This document shows, piece after piece, positions 59,052 through 64,000 of a stretch of DNA of 64,000 bases. The notes below the pieces were generated by a model. It saw nothing but the letters and a program-made list of their open reading frames with translations, did no database searches and was not told the DNA's origin. This DNA is from Favolaschia claudopus (Eukaryota; Basidiomycota; Agaricomycetes; Agaricales; Mycenaceae): positions 1,426,001 to 1,490,000 of the forward strand of contig JAWWNJ010000041.1 in the NCBI GenBank assembly GCA_037176885.1, in the 5' to 3' direction. Each line of letters starts with the position of its first letter. Position 1 is the first letter of the stretch. The translations under genes were made by a program, and so were the position numbers.

Positions 59052-61103
59052 TCAGCCACACCGGCAGGTCAATATGCGAATCAGGGTATTGGGTTGGGGC
59101 GGTTCTTCCTCTTGTCCATTGTAATCTCCACCCCGCGATACACCAACGTCGCCCCCGCGTGCACGCACATTGCTGATAGCTGGCGGTGCAGCGCCGACAC
59201 TGGACACCATGGGAGAGGCACGACCGTACTGCTGCTGGCCATACTCGTCGTTTGGATCCCGGCTGTAGTCGTACCCACCAGCCGCATTGGCGTACGGATG
59301 TTGTGGTGTGTTGCGGGCGCCAACAGGAACGTTCACCTGTGCCGCGGCAGAGTGCGGCGTGAGTTGTCCAGGCGAGGTGCCGCCGCCGGGCGTGAGCGCG
59401 TTCGGTACCTTGCGTGTTTTGGAGCCATGCCGTACGAGTGCAGGTGACGGGGGAACGATTTGGCCGCCCTGTGATGCGCGCCGCCGATCGGTGTCAGCGC
59501 CAGTTCGGGGCTCTCGCCGCCGGTCGTGGGGGGCAAGACCCGTGCTCTGTATTTGCTGCAGAATCTGGTTTTGTCCGACAGACGCTTCCCAGCCTTTCCC
59601 ACCTGTCACAGTCGTTAGTTGCACGATGGAAGAGAAGATACAAAGAGCTCACCGTTCAGTAAATTCCAATCAAATATGCCATCGTCCAGGTCGTTGTTGT
59701 TTTTCATAACTTTCGTAAAGAGTTCCCGGAGGAAATCGTAGTCCGGTGTCTCCTCAAAGCCCAATTTGCGCACATAGTTGAGATAGATGCCAAATTCCTC
59801 TGTAAGTTGGGTTGATGAGCGTTGTTCCCCCGGTTTTTGGAGATGAAGAGTTTAAACGAAAGAGTACATGACGGAACAAGCCGTGGAAGGGGAAGAAGGT
59901 AAATAAAAGAGTGGAGCGCTGCTCACCGGGAAAGCCCTCGCACAACTCCTTTATCGGGGTGGTCTGCTTCTTCTCGCCGATCTTCTCGTACTTTTGCTTG
60001 TTTGTTGCAGCCTTGAGGCCTTGCCACGGGAGGCTCCCGCGAAGAAAGTACATGAAGACGTGCCCAAGCGCCTCGAGGTCGTCCCTCCGTGACTGCTCTA
60101 CACGTTTGTTCATTCATATGAGATAACAAGTCGGAGAATATAAAATAAGAAGCACGACGACGCACCACGGCCCAAGTGCGTATTGATGCTCATGTATCGG
60201 GCGGTTCCGGACAGACTCTTGCGTTCGCGGTAAGGAATATGTTGCTTCGTCTTGGGATCGCGGTATTGCTTTGCCATGCCAAAGTCAACGACGTGCACAA
60301 CTAACCGCCGCAGTTAAATCAATATAAAAGTAAGCGCTTTTGGAGGCTCGAAAACCACGCACTGTTCGCGCCTTTAGTACCCGGTCGTCCGATGAGGAAG
60401 TTGTCTGGCTTGATGTCGCGGTAAATGAGATTCTTCTCGTGTATTGTCTGCACCCGCGAAAGCTACAAACCAAACGCACTTGATGCTGCAAAAATAACAG
60501 TAGCGTGCGGGGAAGCGCACCATCTGACGCGCAGCCATGCAGACGGTCTTGATGGAGAATTTGCGGCCGCACATGTCGAAGAGGTCCTCCAAGCTAGGTC
60601 CGAGCAGGTCGATGACGAGGATATTGTGGAGGCCTCCTGTCCGAAGTGGTAGATCTGGGGTATACCCGCTGCATAGAAGATAGATCAAGTCAGAATGGAT
60701 GGAATCAGGAGGAGAGCCGGTCGTCGTCTTGGGCCACGAAGGTCGGGGACGACGAGGGAAGACGAATGAACTGACTGCATCCTGCGAGAATACGATATGA
60801 GCGACATTCGTCGCGAAGTTGCGGGGCTTCGGCTTTGCGGGGTTCCTAATTGAGAGCTGTAAGCTCGATTCACAGACACGACAGACGACTGGCACGCACG
60901 AATTTGATTGCGACGGTCTGTGAATTGAGGAGGTTCGTGCCTGGGGAGACGAAGAATGAGTAGCTGGGTGAGTCGGCGTGGAGGGTATAATATTGGGGCA
61001 ACTTACCCTCGAAAATGACACCGAAAGAGCCCTCGCCGATTTTCTTGCCTACGCGGTAGTGGATGCCGACGAGGTTAGCGGAGGAAGTGGAGTGGGAGGA
61101 CAT
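59052..61103 (-). CDS. YCK1: Casein kinase I, Yck type, with apparent -1 frameshift
   Basis: Plasma-membrane Ser/Thr kinase. Nine minus-strand exons: 61103-61007, 60940-60900, 60845-60776, 60668-60521, 60462-60363, 60300-60166, 60097-59927, 59799-59653, 59602-59052. They total 1,460 nt, one short of a multiple of three. Kinase motifs are [19 protein letters not shown] (Lys), [75 protein letters not shown] and [14 protein letters not shown]. The frame changes between GQE and LHN at about 60628-60638, where the family has Gly from a G-run one base longer. The C-terminal region is Pro/Gly/Gln-rich and ends TCRCG. These paired Cys residues are placed like the palmitoylated ends of Yck1/2. It could be an assembly error or a broken allele. 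Confidence 0.9.
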
Positions 61104-61898
61104 GGCGGGGGACGACGAGCCCTGAGCCTCCCAGAGCCCAATGGTAAACTCTCAACCAATATTTGATCGCCGTATATTTCTTTTGTATTTCTCGCTTACA
61201 CTTGACTAGCTCAATGAGCTGCTTGACTCGCTATTCTACCTCAACACGATAACTATTGAAGCTCAGTTCAGCGCCTCGCGCCCGCCGCCGTTGCTCGCAT
61301 GCGGGGCGTACGGGCTCACTCAGACCGGACAAGATACTGCATCCGACACCGACGTTCTCGACCCACTTTGATTTGGCGCTTCCTCTCGTTTGATCGCAGT
61401 GACCAATGCGAGGCTGGCTCTGGCTGGCTCTTTCAGGACACAAAAAGCTTAGCTTTGGCGGTAGCAAAAACCCCAATCCTCGTATCATTGATTCAAGCTG
61501 GTCGCAAATTGTATTCAGACGCCGCGGCTAAGACAGAGAGCGCCTCCAATTGCAGGAGGAGATGGGTTCAATCATTCGCCATGCTAGCACAGAAAATTTT
61601 ATCTCGAGCCCGCAGTCGCCACGACTCTACAGCACCACCTTCTATGAAATAGAACACCATACACCATCGTCAGCCAATGACAACCACAGTCTCTTCCGCT
61701 TCCTGACCTGCTTCGAAAACGAGGCTAAGCGGTGCGAAAACAAACAAAAGTCAAAAGTTATTACAGAAAGCGACAGTTAGGTATACGTATACTGTTGTGC
61801 GAGCGATATCGATACTACTATACAAAAAGCGTGCTGCGTACTAGCATCCCAGCGCGGCGCCAAGACAGAAGTAAGGTGTAAAGCAAAGGTCCATCGAG
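61104..61898. other. Intergenic, promoter of casein kinase I and 3' flank of GID4
   Basis: About 800 bp. The minus-strand promoter of the kinase is at the left. No recognisable gene; the longest open frames are motif-free. Confidence 0.4.
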
Positions 61899-63228
61899 CT
61901 AACGGAACTCAAAACTCGAGCTCGTGCGCTCCGGGATGTGGCTCAGCGTGAGCTGCTGGTAGCTGCACAACCGCGAATAAATGAATGCATGATTAGCAAC
62001 GAACGAAAAGGGCACAAAACCAAAGCGAGAAACAAACGCACGGTTCGAATTTTGGTGGAAATAGAAACCACTCATCAACGCAGGACGCGGACCCGTAGCG
62101 AGCGCTCGTCGAGTACTCGAATCCCGCCTTGACTTCTTCGGAGGAGTTGTAGGCGGGGTCGCAATTGTGGGGACCTCCTCAGTATCAGGCGACATAAGCG
62201 CCGGGTCACTGTCTTCCAGATGTGTCGGAGCGGGATTGAAGTCCACACAAACGTAGTAAAAACCTGATTTACTTGACATCAGCACAATGCATACATACAA
62301 CAGGGCATGGAACTCACCAGCAAAGCTCGCTCCGTTGATATCCTGCACACGATGGTCTGGTACCAAAAACCGCTCTTTCCAGCGCATGAAGACAGCCCCG
62401 CGATCGCGGTCCGGTATTGTGAGATGGGGCTTTTTGAGCTCACTCTTGACATGCCGGAAAGCGGGGAAGCGGGACCAGTGGACCATATCGGCCTGCTCTG
62501 TAGCGCCCCAATTTTGTGTGAGGAAGCCATAGCGCGAGCCGATGATCTCTGCGTCAAAGTAGGTCGTAAGTTCAGGCCAGTCGTCTGTCAGACCCCGGAT
62601 GCGGAGGTACCCGCAGAGGAAAGACGAGGCAAAGTCGACGTCCTGAAAGAAAGCGAGTTGTTGATGTAAGTTATAGTGAGGGGAACGAACAACAAGATAA
62701 GGAACGCACGACGATAGTGACATTGACATCGTAGCTATTCCGCCCGCTCTTCTGTGTGCCATGGAAGGATGCGCCGGGATAAAGACAATGATGGGTCTGT
62801 GCACGGACACGGAGACGGGTGATGTCGGCGAGAGGATCGCCCTTTGCTTGTGCGGCGCGAGTGGGGACAAATTGGGGCGCAACGAAGAGGGAGTCGGAGA
62901 CGGGCGGGGGTTTTGAGTAGACGACTGGAGGCGAAGGGCGATAGGAGGGAGATGGGGCGGGGAGGAGCGGGAGGTCTTGGGGGTCGTCTGACGGGCGCTG
63001 GCGACGGACGAGGGGGACGTCGCGGGGACAAGGGTCGATACGGGGGCGCTCGGGACGGGAATCGGGGACAAGACGGGTCAAGGCAGCAAGCAAGTGAGCT
63101 CTACATCCTGCGCAGACGAGGGCGTCGGGCTGGGCAATGTCGCTGGCAGGGTCAACCTGACAATGACACGAGGAACATTTGTACTCGTCGACGTCGACAA
63201 CGACGGCGCAGATATTTTCTGAGGGCAT
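61899..63228 (-). CDS. GID4: GID4/VID24 degron receptor with N-terminal CxxC ribbon
   Basis: Substrate receptor of the GID/CTLH E3 ligase; recognises Pro/N-degrons, for example on gluconeogenic enzymes. Four minus-strand exons: 63228-62710, 62642-62318, 62263-62038, 61962-61899, giving 377 residues. The Gid4 barrel is clear: YPGASFHGTQKSGRNSYDV, VDFASSFLCGYLRIRGLT, LTTYFDAEIIG, FLTQNWGATEQADMVHWSRF, MRWKERFLVPDH, INGASFAGFYYVCVDFN, SGFYFHQNS and the end YQQLTLSHIPERTSSSFEFR. Two additions are seen: an N-terminal CSSC...CAGC ribbon-like pair (about residues 18-42) followed by a Pro-rich linker, and a Pro/Ser/Thr-rich insert of about 60 residues before the SGFYFHQNS strand. The last exon donor (gtttgt) was selected to give NRAYQQL. 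Confidence 0.92.
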
Positions 63229-64000
63229 GATAGCCAGAGTACAACGTGCAGTAGAGAAGCGTTGAGAAGCCTAGAGTAGTAGCAAGTAAACAGAACAGTA
63301 GAACAGTCCAGCCAAGTTGGTGGCTGTGTATCTGGATGTCTCTTGTCCTCTTACTCTCACTTCACCTCAATTTCTTTCACTGCTCGCTGTCTCGCTCTCA
63401 TCGTCTTCATCCCTTTCACTGCTCATATATCCTTGGCTCTCAGTCTGCATCAAGCTCAAGCCAAAACTCGAAGAAGGCACGATCATCACCTCCGACAAAC
63501 ATCGCATCTCTCGCCTCGTTTCTACTCCCATGTCATACAAGTTTACAACTCCATCCCGACTTCCGAGTACAACATCACTCTAGCTATACCCCGACTCGCT
63601 GTGCTATACTTGCCCCGGCCTGGTGATCACACAATTTGCTCAAGACCCTCTCATATCCGTCGCGGGGTCAAAGGTTAAATCTCGTCTCTTGCCCACTACA
63701 TGATCCGGGGCTCAATATAAGCCAGAACGAATCTCCTGCATCTGTTCTTCTGTTCTTTTTCAAGACAGCTTGTGATTCCGTTTGCGCAAGTATTACTCAT
63801 ATCTCGTCCCGCTATGTTCGGCACAGTCAAAAGTTCGAAACACTCCATCCCTTCCCACGAAACGGGACTCCTTCACCTGTATTACTGTGGACCTGCAATA
63901 AATAAAATCCAGACCAGTCGGAAAGCCGTTCTTCTCTTGCCTATCGATTCATTTCTGTGAACCGCCTCGTGCAGAACAGTTTTCTCAAGACGCATCGGCC
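63229..64000 (+). other. Window end, upstream of GID4, no gene seen
   Basis: 770 bp with a strongly CT-rich plus strand (63340-63560). That is typical of a promoter or leader for a plus-strand gene that may start beyond the window. Overlapping short Ser/Leu-rich frames are by-products of this composition. Confidence 0.4.

Noticed and set aside
62735..63031. Pro/Arg-rich minus-strand frame overlapping GID4 exon 1
   Set aside because: Shadow of the Pro-rich linker of GID4 in another frame.
1..64000. tRNA or rRNA genes, CRISPR arrays
   Set aside because: Intergenic stretches were scanned by eye for B-box-like words (GGTTCGANTCC) with a matching cloverleaf and for spaced repeats; none found. 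A tRNA scan would settle this.

Overview
This window looks like nuclear DNA of a mushroom-forming basidiomycete (Agaricomycetes). Genes are dense and lie on both strands. Nearly every gene is cut by many introns of about 45-65 bp with GT-AG ends, and a few use GC-AG ends. The products include typical basidiomycete forms: a membrane-anchored copper radical oxidase, a lineage-type JmjC protein, and a palmitoylated-type casein kinase I. I assembled the gene models by hand from six-frame reading, splice sites and family motifs. For all but one multi-exon model the exon lengths sum to a multiple of three. The exception is the casein kinase gene, which appears to lack one base.

Left part (1-13.4 kb): SKP1 (ubiquitin ligase adaptor), the mRNA capping guanylyltransferase, a small conserved-looking protein on the minus strand, a 2-kb stretch with an S-phase-type promoter box cluster but no clear gene, the mitochondrial ADP/ATP carrier, mitochondrial ribosomal protein uS15m, guanine deaminase, and the autophagy lipase ATG15 on the minus strand. 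ATG15 is head-to-head, 136 bp apart, with separase.

Middle (13.4-38.5 kb): a 2,069-residue separase, two minus-strand proteins of unknown function (one Tudor-like, one with four membrane spans), the splicing factor CLF1/Crooked-neck, a glyoxal-oxidase-type copper radical oxidase, mitochondrial peptide release factor 1, a small CsbD-like stress protein, phosphopantetheine adenylyltransferase, a 370-bp MITE with 26-bp inverted ends, and a DHHC palmitoyltransferase.

Right (38.5-64 kb): a 3.3-kb gene-poor stretch leads into a Zn2Cys6 transcription factor. Then come a Sac2-type phosphoinositide phosphatase, a LIM-domain protein, a JmjC protein with two Cys-rich clusters, a Yck-type casein kinase I with an apparent -1 frameshift in its catalytic domain, and a GID4/VID24 degron receptor with an N-terminal CxxC...CxxC ribbon.

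The content is mostly housekeeping. Several genes sit in related processes: proteolytic control (SKP1, GID4, separase), autophagy (ATG15), membrane lipid signalling (Sac2, DHHC, casein kinase I) and mitochondrial translation and transport (uS15m, MRF1, ADP/ATP carrier). There is no sign of co-transcription. I found no tRNA, rRNA or CRISPR array, and no autonomous transposon or secondary-metabolite cluster.
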